Below, in pieces: positions 34,289 to 45,573 of a stretch of DNA of 64,000 bases; within the stretch, counting starts at the first letter, position 1; each line of letters begins with the position of its first letter. A program made the position numbers and the translations under genes. Source of the DNA: Bisporella sp. PMI_857 (taxonomy: Eukaryota > Ascomycota > Leotiomycetes > Helotiales > Helotiaceae); NCBI GenBank assembly GCA_021307315.1, contig JAJSPD010000014.1, positions 496,001 through 560,000 on the forward strand, given 5' to 3'. The notes beneath the pieces are model-generated. The model was not told the origin of the DNA and did no database searches. It was given only the letters and a program-made list of their open reading frames with translations.

Positions 34289-37200
34289 TGTGGTGGTGTA
34301 AATCTGCAAACCTGACTACGAAACGCGCATTCAATTTGCCAACAGGGAATTATTAAACAGGGAATGCAGAAAAAGGCATGCGCCGACGAAGTGAAGGATC
34401 TGACAAGATCAAGTATGCGAGTATAGTCGAGATACTCGGTAGGAATGGTTGAAGCTGAACCTGAGCCGTGATATTGTTTGCCGTGTCAAAAGTAGGGAGT
34501 GGGACAGTTCAAAAGTTTATCGAATGGACTTTAAATTCAGGGGTAGCGAAAATCGGGTATTGATTGGCTACGGCACGGCTGCGACGTCGAACTCCCGCGC
34601 GAAGTGGGATGGATCAATGCTGTCAGAATGCAAAGTGACCAAAGACAAGGCTGTGGAAAGAGATTCTCCTGCACGGATAAAGTTGGATGGGCTTTCTGAT
34701 GATGGGTGATGGATGATGATGATGATGTTGATGCGAGAATACGGTAGTTTGGGGCGGAGGAGTGTGAGACATGATCTCAGTGCCAGATGGCCAATGTCAT
34801 GGTTATAGAACGAATCATATATTATATCCATTGCAAGGAAAAATTCTGAGGCATAATAAATAATTGGGCAATGCTGAGATCAAGGCCCAATACAGCGGTT
34901 CCCTCAAGATCCTCTACGCGAAATCTTTCAACCCCTGGCTTTTCGCCTTGAGCATCGCCATGAACAACTCATAAGGTGCCAGCGAATTCCTCTCAGGAGA
35001 CCGCCACCAAGACCAATAATGCTCTAGTCCTGTCCACCAATCAATCACATATCACGACACTTACACTTCATCTTATCTGTAAAGGGGTGAATTGGTGTAC
35101 AACACCTATCGAAAGAAGGTCAAAGATACTCCGGGTCGCCGCTCGAGCCTTGCGTCAGGCGTCGGTTTAGAGCCATCAGTCAGCTCGATTTGGTACGTCC
35201 ATGCACAAGTTTTTGTCTGATTTTTCGCTTCATTTTCCAATTTCAATTTATTGATTTTAAAAATAAATAGGCTCAAATAGAGAAGACGCTCCAAGTTTCA
35301 GCACCAACTAGTCAGGACCGTGTGGATGGCTATCGTGCTCTAGCGAGTCCAGTGGCTAAATATCCACTCTGACGATATCCACCAGCAAGGCTGACAATGT
35401 TGGAGATCCCCATATATATTTGCCTTTATCAAGATACCGTAACTAAACTTTTATTTGAGATCTTCGTCTTTTTCTACTTCTGCCTCATTTTTATGGTTTG
35501 TCTTCTTATAATTGTGGGCTGCTTTACAGAGGCCAGTTGTATCGAGGGACCAGGTGTTACTGATACCATTGGTCTTTGAAATGCCATGAAGTTCCATTTT
35601 AGCATAGTTCCAATTAATCATCATCATTTTCTATCGCTCCGGTATGAAGATCACATTCAAGATAGGACCCAGAGCCAAGAACAAACCAACTTTGCTCAAA
35701 TTCTCAAAGCTTTCCCATGGTTTTCATATAAAGGGGGTTTTAACAAGTGCCTAATATTTCGAAGCCAAGAACATAATTAGGTGGTGAACAAGAAACACGA
35801 CGCAAGTTTTATTAGTGATAGCGCAGCCTAAACGCAAAAGCGGATAATTACATGAATCAAGGCTTTATTTATTATTTTAAGGGACACGAATCTTCATACG
35901 CATCATCACTGTGAGTCTATAGCATAAATAATTAAGCCGCCATGTTTTTGTTGGAACATGTTTTCCCTTTACGATGTTACTTTTTCTACCTATTTTGGCA
36001 CAAAATCATTTGGTTAAGATAAACAAGAACAAGAAAGGGTGCTTTTTTATACTTTAAACAGAAGTATGATATCCAGCTCCTCAATCCAAAGCCCAACTTC
36101 GCGTTGTTCTCGCCAATACATATTCATTTATTGGAATTCTCTCTTCAAACCTCACTATTTACACTTTGCATTCAGTCAAGCAACTAAGGTGAAATAAATC
36201 AAGAATTTCCCTGCTGTGGAAACGAATCATATGGTAGTCAGCTCATGACCTAAGCGCGAACTGCCGATACCATTTGAGCTCTCTAGCTTCCCCTATTTTT
36301 AGTGCTTATGGTAAATCCTAAACTAGCCTCACATTACTATTCATTTCTAACCCTTACATAAGTAATCCTATGTATAACGAATATTTTGGTTTCGTTTTTG
36401 AGAAATATTTGTACTAACACTAGCAATAAAATGAAGTCTTGTCCTACAATTGCCGTCTTGTAATTATAAAGAGTGTGTTTAAAAATCTAGCTCTATAGGA
36501 TCCACTACAGAAGAGAAACAACTCCAATCTTTTCTAATTAGAATACAACTTTACATGCATACCCTTTATTGTGAGGATTGTCTTTCTATAGCACAGATCA
36601 TCTCTTAACCAAAGACACTTTACCTGAGTATTTACCAACCTGCCAAAACAATTATATAGATAATAACTTAAGATGCTCCGTTAACAACAGTGTTCAAGTG
36701 AATATAAGTATAAGTATAAAGACAGCAACACTTACTTTAATGTTGAAAAAAAGCCTTTTAATTGTGCCTTATAACCATTAATTATATGTGTGAGCACAAA
36801 AGCTTTCTGTTTCCCAAATACCACAGGCAAGAAATAAAATGGCTTTATGTTGCAGAGGCAGCTGAGTTGCAACTAGCCCTTCTACCCCCTATAGCTTGCA
36901 TGCTACGATTTCTCTATATCTCTGGAAAATCGCATTCATAAGTGGTTTTTGTACCAATTGATAGTGGCCATATATCGAACTGGTTTCTTTATCCGTACAA
37001 TAACGGTCAAGCGAACTCCCATTTTCGAAATGTAATGCACTACTGGGCAAGTAGTTTTCATCGTAGCTAAGTATAAAGGCAGAGGAAAAGGAGAGTATTA
37101 ATCCTCTAAGGACTAAAAGAAAGATACGAAGTAGAGCAGGCAATGTCCGGAACCAGCTATGAGCCCTGCTTATTTTGTGGTAGATTAGACATGCGTAATA

Positions 37201-37798
37201 AGCTGTTTTCTAGTAGTATGGGGTCTTTACATTCTTGGATACGAAATCTCAAAGACATGATGTTGAATGACAGCAAGGCAGATATTTATAGCAGATAGAC
37301 ATATGATGAAGAATTGGTCGGAGTGGGACTGGATGGTATCAATTCATTCTTGTGACTATTGAAGATTCAATATTTTCCTTAATATACCGCTTGCCCCGCG
37401 AAGCCATGTGAAACGTGATGGAGTTGTTCAATACAACTCTGCTTCGCCTTGAGGTTTGATAAAATTTTCTGCTGTTCAAGTTTTGTTGAGGAGACATGAA
37501 ATATTATACTTATTTATACATCTTTCAACCTGTGTGCTGCCACAGCTTAGTTATAACTAGTATCATAATTGAAAGAATAGTAGGTCTATAGTTTACCAAA
37601 GTATTTAAAGACGCTGAATAAAGTTTCGAGTATGCAAGTTACTAATAAGTCCGTGAACAAAGTGGCTGTTCAGTCATGACGTCAAAGATTCTCTCACTTC
37701 GAACAACCGCATTCACCAAGACATTCCAAATCATATCTCTCATATTTAATCTGAGATACCAAAAGCCCGGTACAAAAGTCCTTCGTAAATAAAGCAAA
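34289..37798. other. 3.5-kb gene desert, AT-rich in its right two thirds
   Basis: The first 800 bases are ordinary flank with a GAT microsatellite near 34700. From about 35170 to 37640 the sequence becomes clearly AT-rich, short open frames dominate, and no protein family is recognisable. It could be a heavily mutated transposon copy, but I found no diagnostic remnant. Confidence 0.55.
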
Positions 37799-38308
37799 AT
37801 GGTAAAGTTCGAGGAAACAGTCATCCGGTTCGTCTCTCCTTACTTCCTAGAGAAAATAAAAGTCTGAACCTACTTAGAGAATTTAACGAGCTGGTCAACA
37901 TGACAGCTTCTGAGCTCGAGGAATGGCTTGATACAGAGATTCAACCAGTTCGGGATGGGCGAAAGATGATGGGAGTGGGGAGACTATTGGGCATGACAGG
38001 TATTTCTTTCCTTTCTGCCCATGGACTACTAGAAGATCCTAATCATGACACATACAGTGGGACGAAAATCGTGGAGATCTTGAAGAAGAATCTGAAGAAG
38101 GATCCAGAGAAGTATGATGAAGGTATGCTTGCATGAGAGAGGGGAAATTGTGGGGTGCTGATAAGGAGCAGATGACCTCCAACATATGAGGAAGGTAGTT
38201 GCATATTGCAAGCGGCATCTAGCGCAAGAGGAGTCCGCGAAGAAGAACACGGACAGCAAGAGTTATAAGAGCTTGAAGAATTGGGGACACGATGCCCAAA
38301 AGGCATGA
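37799..38308 (+). pseudogene. DUF3140 domain protein gene with apparent one-base deletion
   Basis: Exons 37799-37827, 37878-37999, 38058-38122 and 38172-38308 are supported by splice sites and family similarity. Exon 1-2 reads EFNELVNMTASELEEWLDTE in one frame. From about 37940 the conserved text (SGWAKDDGSGETIGHDSG) continues in another frame, then runs through exons 3 and 4 (KIVEILKK, HMRKVVAYCKRHLAQEE, SLKNWGHDAQKA) to TGA. The sum of exons is 353 nt, one short of 118 codons. The simplest reading is loss of one G where GAGGATTCA would be expected (GAGATTCA seen). Retaining the 58-bp intron 2 happens to keep the shifted frame open. It may be a real mutation or an assembly error. DUF3140 proteins are small and of unknown function. 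Confidence 0.75.
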
Positions 38309-38489
38309 TTCCTGTACTCTAACTTGTATTCTGTATTGTGTAATCCTATCCATGATTTTGTTTTTGTATGAAGCCCATAGAAAAGACAAATGAAAGCTCA
38401 AATCGACCACCACCACAACGCCTCATCTCCAAGACACCATAAGCTCCATATAGATACACTTCTCTTCTCACACCTCCATGAGCGAGGCA

Positions 38490-39535
38490 TTAGCCCTTAG
38501 CAGTCGAGGCGGCCGCCTCAGCAACCTTATCCCCCAAGTTCCAATCAATCTCCTCATCCTCACCATATCTCTGCTTCAACCACTCATTCGTCTTCTTAAA
38601 ATGGCCACATTCAAACCACCCGCGTTGAGCACTCAATGGACTAGGATGCACACTTAACAAAACACAATGTTTCTCCTTATTAACCTTGGCGACTCTCTTC
38701 GCTGCCGGCGAACCCCACGCCAGGAACACCACGCCTCTCGTCCGTTTTTTATCCACAATATCAATGACCTTTTGCGTGAATTTCTCCCAGCCACGGTTGC
38801 TGTGCGAGTTCGCTTCGTGAGCACGGACCGTAAGACAGGTGTTCAGGAGGAGTACGCCGCGGTCTGCCCAGGGTGTGAGCAAGCCGGAACGGTTTGGAGG
38901 GGGTTGGAAGGAAGGGTAGTCGTTCTTCAAGCACTTATAGATGTTGACAAGGGAAGGGGGTGCGGGAGTTGGTGCTTGGACGGAAAAGCAGAGGCCATGG
39001 GCTTGTCGGTCATTGTGGTAGGGATCTTGACCAACGATCACTGCTTTGACGGTGTTGAGAGGTGTGTGGCGGGACCTTTTATATTTTAGTATTGCAGGTT
39101 ATGTAAGGGCAGATAGTAATACCAGGCGTAGACGTCTTGAGCAGGAGGGAAGATTTTCTTGCCGCTGTCGTGCTCACGCTTTAGGAACCGCTTCAGCTCC
39201 AAAAAGCTAGAGCTCTTAATCTCATCTTTCAGCTCCTTGAGCCAGCTATCGTGCAAAGTCTCAATCTCCAAGACAAGTAGGTTCTTCTGCTCCTCTGTTA
39301 GGCCATCAAGCCATTTCTTCTTCCATTCAGTCTCAACGACAGGGGTTGGTGAGGAGGCAGGAATGGAACCTTCGGGAGCAGAAGAACCTGGCTCAAGGCT
39401 ACTCTTATCCGTCGGCTTTGCAGATGTAGGAGTCTTGGGTTTTGGAGCTTTGAAGAAGGAGGTTATGGTGGAGTTAGTTTTTGTCTTCTTAGCATCGGTC
39501 AAGGCAACATCTCCAGCCTTGCGTTTCAATGACAT
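38490..39535 (-). CDS. UNG1: Uracil-DNA glycosylase, family 1
   Basis: Exons (minus) 39535-39123 and 39075-38490 join in phase across a 47-bp intron to 332 aa. The enzyme removes uracil from DNA in base-excision repair. The water-activating motif GQDPYH lies at 153-158 and the minor-groove loop HPSPLS at 281-286; LLLNTCLTV carries the uracil-binding Asn. The N-terminus has basic nuclear-targeting residues (KRK, KKTK) and NSTITSFFKAPK (21-32), which fits a PCNA-binding PIP box. ATG 39535 is the only start that includes it. A MluI cell-cycle box lies upstream. Confidence 0.95.
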
Positions 39536-40116
39536 TGTGAATGCACGGAGTAGAAAAGACAGCTTGATATGAATTTGAAGTGAGGTATAGGTAGCTTAGG
39601 AAGAATTGATGTCGAAAGGATGGAGTCCGGAGTCAGCTGGGGAAGTTAGCTTGGAAGTTAGAAAGTCAAGCGAGACGCGGTTCGCGAAGAAAACGCGGAC
39701 GCGTTAATTGCTCTTTTTTGTTCAGGTCCAAGTGATGGCTTGCAGGTGATGCCTAATTGATAGATTGCAGAATGAGGAGGAGCCAATTGGATTCTTGGAA
39801 CTTCAGAGGTATCGCCCAGGTCAACTTTTCGCACAGTCCTCTATAATTTCTAAGCAAGACTACACGGCCTATACTTTGAGCCACCAAGATGTGAATGTTG
39901 GAGATTGTCTCAGGGGCTGCTAAGCGAGCCCTAAAGCCTGTGAACCTTGAGACATGAAATCCACAAAAATCAAAAACTTGTCCTTTCATATTGCAATATT
40001 GTAGCCGGAAAGTATCAAGCGAAAGCACCACTTCCCACTTCCTTTCAAATCGAGCTAAGACAATAAAAAGAACTTTAACAAGGTGTTGAAACTAAACCCA
40101 GCAATAAAAAGAGGAT
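39536..40116. other. Intergenic between UNG1 and tRNA-like locus
   Basis: 5' flank of the uracil-DNA glycosylase gene with a cell-cycle box (listed) and no supported gene. Confidence 0.5.
39699..39704. promoter_or_regulatory. ACGCGT MluI cell-cycle box
   Basis: ACGCGT lies 164 bp before the uracil-DNA glycosylase ATG, within a CpG-rich patch (39670-39704) that contains two more ACGCGG or TCGCGA elements. MBF binds ACGCGT to drive G1/S transcription of DNA replication and repair genes in yeasts. Confidence 0.45.
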
Positions 40117-40269
40117 GCCTCGACCCAGAATTGAACTAGGGATCTTCGCATTGCGAAGAGTGGACGAACACTCTTGATGGTACAAGTGCTGGAGAAGTGT
40201 TAGAGGTGATTAGAGGGATTATGATACATGTTTGAACATACCGACGCGTTACCACTGCGCCATCGAGGC
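40117..40269 (-). tRNA. tRNA-like gene with about 80 nt of extra internal sequence; anticodon unresolved
   Basis: On the minus strand GCCTCGA at the start pairs with TCGAGGC at the end (7-bp acceptor stem). An A box (TGGCGCAGTGGTAACGC) and a T arm/B box (CCTAG TTCAATT CTGGG) are in the right order. The 153-nt total exceeds a normal tRNA by about 80 nt, all between the D arm and the variable loop, where tRNA introns sit. The D-arm and acceptor resemble elongator tRNA-Met, and CATAA occurs inside the extra sequence. I could not form a clean anticodon stem with a single intron, so the identity is open; it may be a disrupted tRNA. Confidence 0.55.
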
Positions 40270-40506
40270 AAGCAATTATTGGTTTTCCCGCGATTTAATT
40301 AAATATATATAAGCTTAAACTAAAATAAAAAAATTGCCATCTAAATACAAACATTTATTTGACTTGAAACAAATCACTAAGTAATTGTCATCGAATCATA
40401 TCTCTATTCTTGTCTGCTATTCCCTTAATGATCAATTTCCCCAACCGTGAGGCAAATGTTAGTTCCCAAAACCATCTCAATCAATAAATCTCTGTCCCCA
40501 TCGAGC

Positions 40507-41406
40507 TCAATACCACGAGAGTAGTCTCGCCTCCAAGAAGCCTATCCATCCAGTAATTGAGCTCGAGATCTTCAATCTACTTTCTGAAACATTTTCTCCC
40601 GCATTTCCAGTCAAATTATGATACTCGGCAAAAGGATCCCACGACGAGTTCGTGTGTCTATCATACTCCATGCCTAAGGTAATAGCAGCTGCCACGTCCG
40701 TGCCGTAGACATCCTCAATCCAAGCAAGCGTTGCATCAATTCCAGCACTGACCCCCGAGGCGGTATACACCTTTCCATCAACAACCCAGCGTGCATGTGG
40801 AATCCAGTTTACGCCTGGGTATTGTTCTGTCATTTCCCACAGGTATTTGTTAGATGTTGCGTTCTTGCCATCTAGGACACCTGCTTCAGCAGCGAGATGT
40901 GAACCTGTGCAGACTGTAATCAGGTATCGGAGGCTGGGAAAGACTTTCTTAATGTATTCAACAGTAGAATTTCGGTCAGGAGCCCACGTGCCGACTCCGC
41001 CGGGGACCAAGAGAACCTCAAGATCTGGCGCAGTGTCGAAGGTATGAGTGGGGAGAATCCTTTCTGCGAAGGTAGAGTTGATCGCGTTCATTTCACGAGG
41101 CCTAGTAGATACTGGGTCCAGCGTGGCTGCGACCAGGGAAAGATTTAGGGGGTAGTTCCAGGACAAGCTGTTCAAGGCGTCAAGTGGCCCGAAAAGATCA
41201 AGTGCTTGAAAGGAGGGGAAGAGAACGGCTCCAATCTTCGTAGGTAATGCTGGGGCTACCGAATTTATTAGCCTGACGACTCACAGTCGGCGATCTGGTA
41301 AATAAGTACTAGGTGAAGTATCATCACGTCCTTCTTGGGCGACGACGGTGTCGAATGGACTAACGAGCAGCCAAACGAGCACAACATAGAGGGACGACAA
41401 CATCAT
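40507..41406 (-). CDS. Secreted DJ-1/PfpI (ThiJ) family protein
   Basis: Exons (minus) 41406-41310 and 41255-40507 join in phase (54-bp intron, GCTAAT branch) to 281 aa. A signal peptide (about 1-23, ending VVA) is unusual for this superfamily, whose members are mostly cytosolic. The core has PSFQALDLFGPLDAL at the start and the nucleophile elbow ITVCTGS with Cys148, plus VPGGVG before it and ASGVSAGIDATLAW after it. The layout resembles AraC-type amidase-like ThiJ proteins (isonitrile hydratase/InhA group). Several N-glycosylation sites fit secretion. Substrate unknown. Confidence 0.86.
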
Positions 41407-42308
41407 TCTGAAAATATGACACAACGTAGCCTTTTGATAAAATCTCGTAAGTTGACAATTGTAAAGTGAATTCCAATTGTGCTATTGTCGTTTATATACA
41501 AATGGTAGGCCCAACATTTCTGCACATTGCTATGGAAGTTATCTTGCCTCGAGCTTCTGGACGGCGAATTTCCTATCCGGGTCGGATATAGAATCCAGTT
41601 GGAAAAAAGGAAATGATCAATCTGAGGCAATAGGTGAGCAAGTACGACATTATATTATAATCAGCGCAAACCTTCTCCACTAGCATCTGTGATCGTCCAG
41701 AGTTAAAGTCTTGCTACGTCGGAGGCACCTCGAAGCATCGATGCCTCCGCATAAGATTAGACCGGTAGGAATATAGATAGATGATAGTTGAATGATTCTA
41801 CGGAAGGACGCTCCTTTGCTTTGCAGCCGGAAACTTTGGATTTTGCAGGACTCAGCGTGATCGAAACATGATAATCAAGGCGAATGACGGACTGTGTTAT
41901 CCTGAAAAAACAGGCCAAACATACACTTGAAAGGCTAGATTACCCCCTCCACCTCCTACTTGCGGAGGCTTACGATCAATCCAATTGAAGATCATCCGGG
42001 TGTATCTGATGGTCTTTTGGCAGAATTGCACCCGCAGGACAATCTTGCTCAACTCTTATAAAGCAGGGTGATGACAAATAATTGTCGCAACTGCACATCA
42101 AAGAGCGGCTGCACTGGCAGGAAATATATATGTCTTTTTTTATTGATGGTTGATTATCATTACAATTGCTGGGATCAACACGTGCGAAAGTAGAGACCTC
42201 CCAGGGTATAATACATGGCCATTGACCCACTCGCTATGCTTAACGGCTGCAAACTTCAGCAGATATCAGAAATCCCAGTCCTCTTTTGTACTCCAAAAAT
42301 AACCATTT
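41407..42308. other. Intergenic, no gene seen
   Basis: 5' flank of the DJ-1-like gene and 3' flank of the mitochondrial carrier gene. No supported coding region. Confidence 0.55.
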
Positions 42309-43728
42309 TTATACATTCGCCCGTTTTCGTTCCGCCCTCTCATTGATACTACGAAAGGTTCTCTTTCCAACTTCATACGAACTGATCATGATCGCACAAG
42401 CAGGAGCAACCTTCATTGTCCTTGGAACCCAACCCTTCCATAAACCAGAAAGACCTTCTGTCTTAAAGATGTGCCACAAGAATCTTGGCATTGACCGTTG
42501 CTCTGGTGCTGAGGCTTTCTCGGCTCCTTGAGGCATTACACCTGGTTCTTGAAACACCTGTTGACGAGTCTTTCCAACATCGAAGGGCATTGTGAGGATC
42601 GATGCGACGGCTCCGGATGAAGCACCTGCGATAAAACTGTCTCTGAAGGTGGCGCTATGGTTCTCGCGGCTTTGAGATCGAGTTCGAGACCGTCGCCGAG
42701 ACCCATCAGCTTGTATTTCGCGCCCACGCTTTCGTTCACGTGCATCGGTAAGAATTCCTCGAACAGTCTCATAGCCCCACCAGTATATTCCAGAAAATGG
42801 GACATCTCTCCACAGCGTCAATGTCAACCCACGCCACATTGACGAGTAGCCGTGAGTAGAAACCATCTCTGCAATACCCTTTGCAGTTTCTGCAAAATGT
42901 GACCCTCCAGTTGAACGGCTCGCTTGCATTCTTGTCTTGAACATTTCGATTGGGCTTACGACACCGGCGGCAAACACTCTGGCAAACATGCCCGCAGCCA
43001 GAGGTGCAGTATTTTCGGATAAAGTTCTGTTGATTGGACTTTGCTTGTGAAACCTCAGCCAGTCGTAACCTGTGAAATATATAATATTCGATGGTACTGC
43101 CATTACCAAAGTCGGAGATAGCCCACGCCATAACGTTGTAAGGCCTTCATTGCGAGCAATCTTTCGTAAACCATCAAGAGTTGAAGTAAAGGCCTTTCTC
43201 TGAGTTTCCTCTACCGCACAACTCTCGACAGATACCGGTCCAATTTTGGGAGCTGCAATACAGATTTCAGTGCTGTTCGTGGCGAAGAATACCTCACGAC
43301 AGCAAGCCGTGATCCCGAGGTTTGGAGGTAGCGTACTAAACGCTTGAGGTGATGTGCCGGTGAGCTTCGATAAAGTCGAGAGCGGCGACTGAGTAGGCTG
43401 TGATTGAAGACGTACACGCACAACATCCAGAGGCGTAACTATCTCAATATCAGAATCTTGCCTCGCTGACTTCAAGTGTATACTGACCTAATAGTGAAGT
43501 GAGGAGACTTCCAGACATTGCAGATACCATCTTTTGCCCCGCAGTCGTTTCAAAGCTATCGTCATCCATTTCACCAGACATCGCTACCGTTGAGGATACT
43601 CCCGGTATGAGGTTATTGTCGTGTATCCTATCATGTTCTTGATCTCCGTAATTTTCCTCCCTCTCAAATATTTTGCCTCCTTGGTTTTGGGATCGAAGAC
43701 TATCCCAAGTGGACATTGAAATACACAC
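42309..43728 (-). CDS. MTM1: Mitochondrial carrier, Mtm1/SLC25A39-40 type
   Basis: Exons (minus) 43728-43488 and 43438-42309 join in phase to 456 aa; ATG 43716 is an alternative start four codons in. The split codon restores SLLTSLLVTPLDVVRVRLQSQ, the first carrier repeat signature (PxD). Two further repeats follow (GVVSPIEMFKTRMQA and ILTMPFDVGKTRQQV), giving the usual three-repeat, six-helix inner-membrane carrier. The long insert after repeat 1, with CCREVF and other cysteines, is typical of the Mtm1/SLC25A39-40 branch linked to mitochondrial glutathione import, iron-sulfur homeostasis and Mn-SOD activation. The gene is divergent from an F-box gene, with about 270 bp between starts. Confidence 0.9.
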
Positions 43729-43999
43729 AAAAGTTGGATGAGTCTCGCGAAGGCGTAAATTTCTGGGCCCCTTTTACCTTTTACGTTGCACGTTTTTGTT
43801 ATGCGGAGATTTGTTGGGGTTAAGTCATGAGCATGGGAATAACGATGTAGTGGTTTTGCAGCATAGAAAATTAAAGCCGAGCTATCGTTCTTTGGGCTTG
43901 GCGTACGGGATTATCGCGATAACGGCACGGCGATAAGCTTCCGATGACAACATCCTTTCATCAACATTGGCGCTGAAGTAAGACTCAAGGTTATAAACC
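43729..43999. promoter_or_regulatory. Short divergent promoter region
   Basis: About 270 bp separates the start codons of the mitochondrial carrier (minus) and the F-box gene (plus). Both promoters must lie here, so some elements are probably shared. Confidence 0.5.
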
Positions 44000-45573
44000 A
44001 TGGAGGAAGATTTCAACTCAGAGTTGGAATCTTTTAGGAGAAAATGGAAAGAGGAGGTTTCTGCGAAGGCAAAAGCTGACAGCCATAAAGAGCAATCAGT
44101 ACCTGGAACATCCAAGCTAGCAAGAAGACCTCCGGCCGCCCCACGAATAACAGATAAAACACCTAGGCTGGTGGATGAGGAGGAGGAGGATTTTCAACCT
44201 CAAAACTTTATTAGCCTTGATATTGCTAGCAATCCTACAGGCTCTATCGTTGAGGAGATTCCTAAGCAAGGAAGTAGAGAGCCGCGATCTGCACTAGAAC
44301 ATTACGAGAGAGCGGTAGAGCGAGAAACTCAAGGAAGTCTTGGGGACAGTCTTAGTCTCTACCGAAAAGCATTTAAAGTATGTCGAAGCATTTACGATAT
44401 CCGGAGGCGTCGCTAATGTTTGAGCAGTTAGACAATAAAGTTGATCAAGAGTATAAAAAGAAGCACTTCCCGCCTTCGCATTTTGCCTCAAAAGCTCCAA
44501 ATGTAAATCCGTCGCATGCGTCAGCTACAGTGCCCAATACCGCACATCGCTCCCTAGATGGACCGTCTCAAACTATAAATGAACTGATTGCAGGATTCTC
44601 TGGGTTATCAATTGAACCGGCACCGCCAGCGATAGAGGGAACTACCGCTCCACCGTGTCCCATAGCAGATTTACCAGGAGAACTTCTGATTCATATTTTT
44701 CGGGATCTTGCTGTGGCTGATGTTGCCTCTTTTGTTCGGATGGCACAAGTGTGCAAACACATGGCATTCATAGTTGCAACTGAAGAGTCAATTTGGAAAA
44801 GAATTTGTGAGGGCTCTGAAGTTGGTTTTGGAGCCATGCATTACTCCTGGCAGCGAGAGGTTCTGGGAGAGCCACTGGAACTAGAAGTACCAGAATTTGA
44901 CGAGAATGGTAAAATAGTCAATGACGCTCCGGAGGATGCAATTCAGTTACGAAACAGCATAACAGAGACATTGCTTCACAAGGTCTATAAAGCATCATGG
45001 TATCAAATGTTCAGGATGCGCCCCCGAATTCGCTTTAATGGTTGCTATATCAGCACGAATAATTATATTAGGCCGGGGCAGGCTTCGGCCAACCAATTTA
45101 CCTGGAATAGTCCGGTACATATTGTAACATATTATCGATATCTACGCTTCTTTCGCGATGGCACGTTGATCAGTCTCCTCACAACGTCCGAACCCACAGA
45201 AGTGGTGCACTTTCTCACCAAAGAGCTTCTAGAAACTCATCAAGGCAAAGCGAGCTCTCACTTGCCTTCCTCAGTGATGGAGTGTGCTCACCGAGGACGG
45301 TGGCGGTTATCTTCAGTTCACGAGCACTCAACTGCTGATCTTAGAGATGCCGAAGGTGACCTTTGTGTTGAGACCGAAGGAGTTGGCCCGAAGTATATCT
45401 TTCGGATGGACTTGACTTTGCGGCATGCCGGTAAAGGAACCAAGAACAATAAGCTTGCGTGGAACGGATTCTGGAGCTATAATAAGCTTACTGATGATTG
45501 GGCTGAGTTCACACGGCGGAATGAGAAACCATTATTCTGGAGCCGAGTGAAAAGCTATGGCACAGGATCCTGA
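44000..45573 (+). CDS. F-box protein of the Pof7/Hrt3 (FBXO9-like) family
   Basis: Exons 44000-44377 and 44428-45573 join in phase (GTATGT donor, GAGCAG acceptor) to 507 aa. A helical TPR/MIT-like segment (ALEHYERAVERETQG...LYRKAFK, LDNKVDQEYKKK) straddles the intron at about 95-140. The F-box (CPIADLPGELLIHIFRDL, near 212-250) would dock Skp1 in an SCF ubiquitin ligase. The rest is the FBXO9-type substrate domain, with the RPRIRFNGCYISTNNYIRPGQ and YYRYLRFFRDGT blocks. Its targets are unknown. Confidence 0.92.

Noticed and set aside
34710..34732. GAT microsatellite
   Set aside because: Short and imperfect; ordinary simple repeat.
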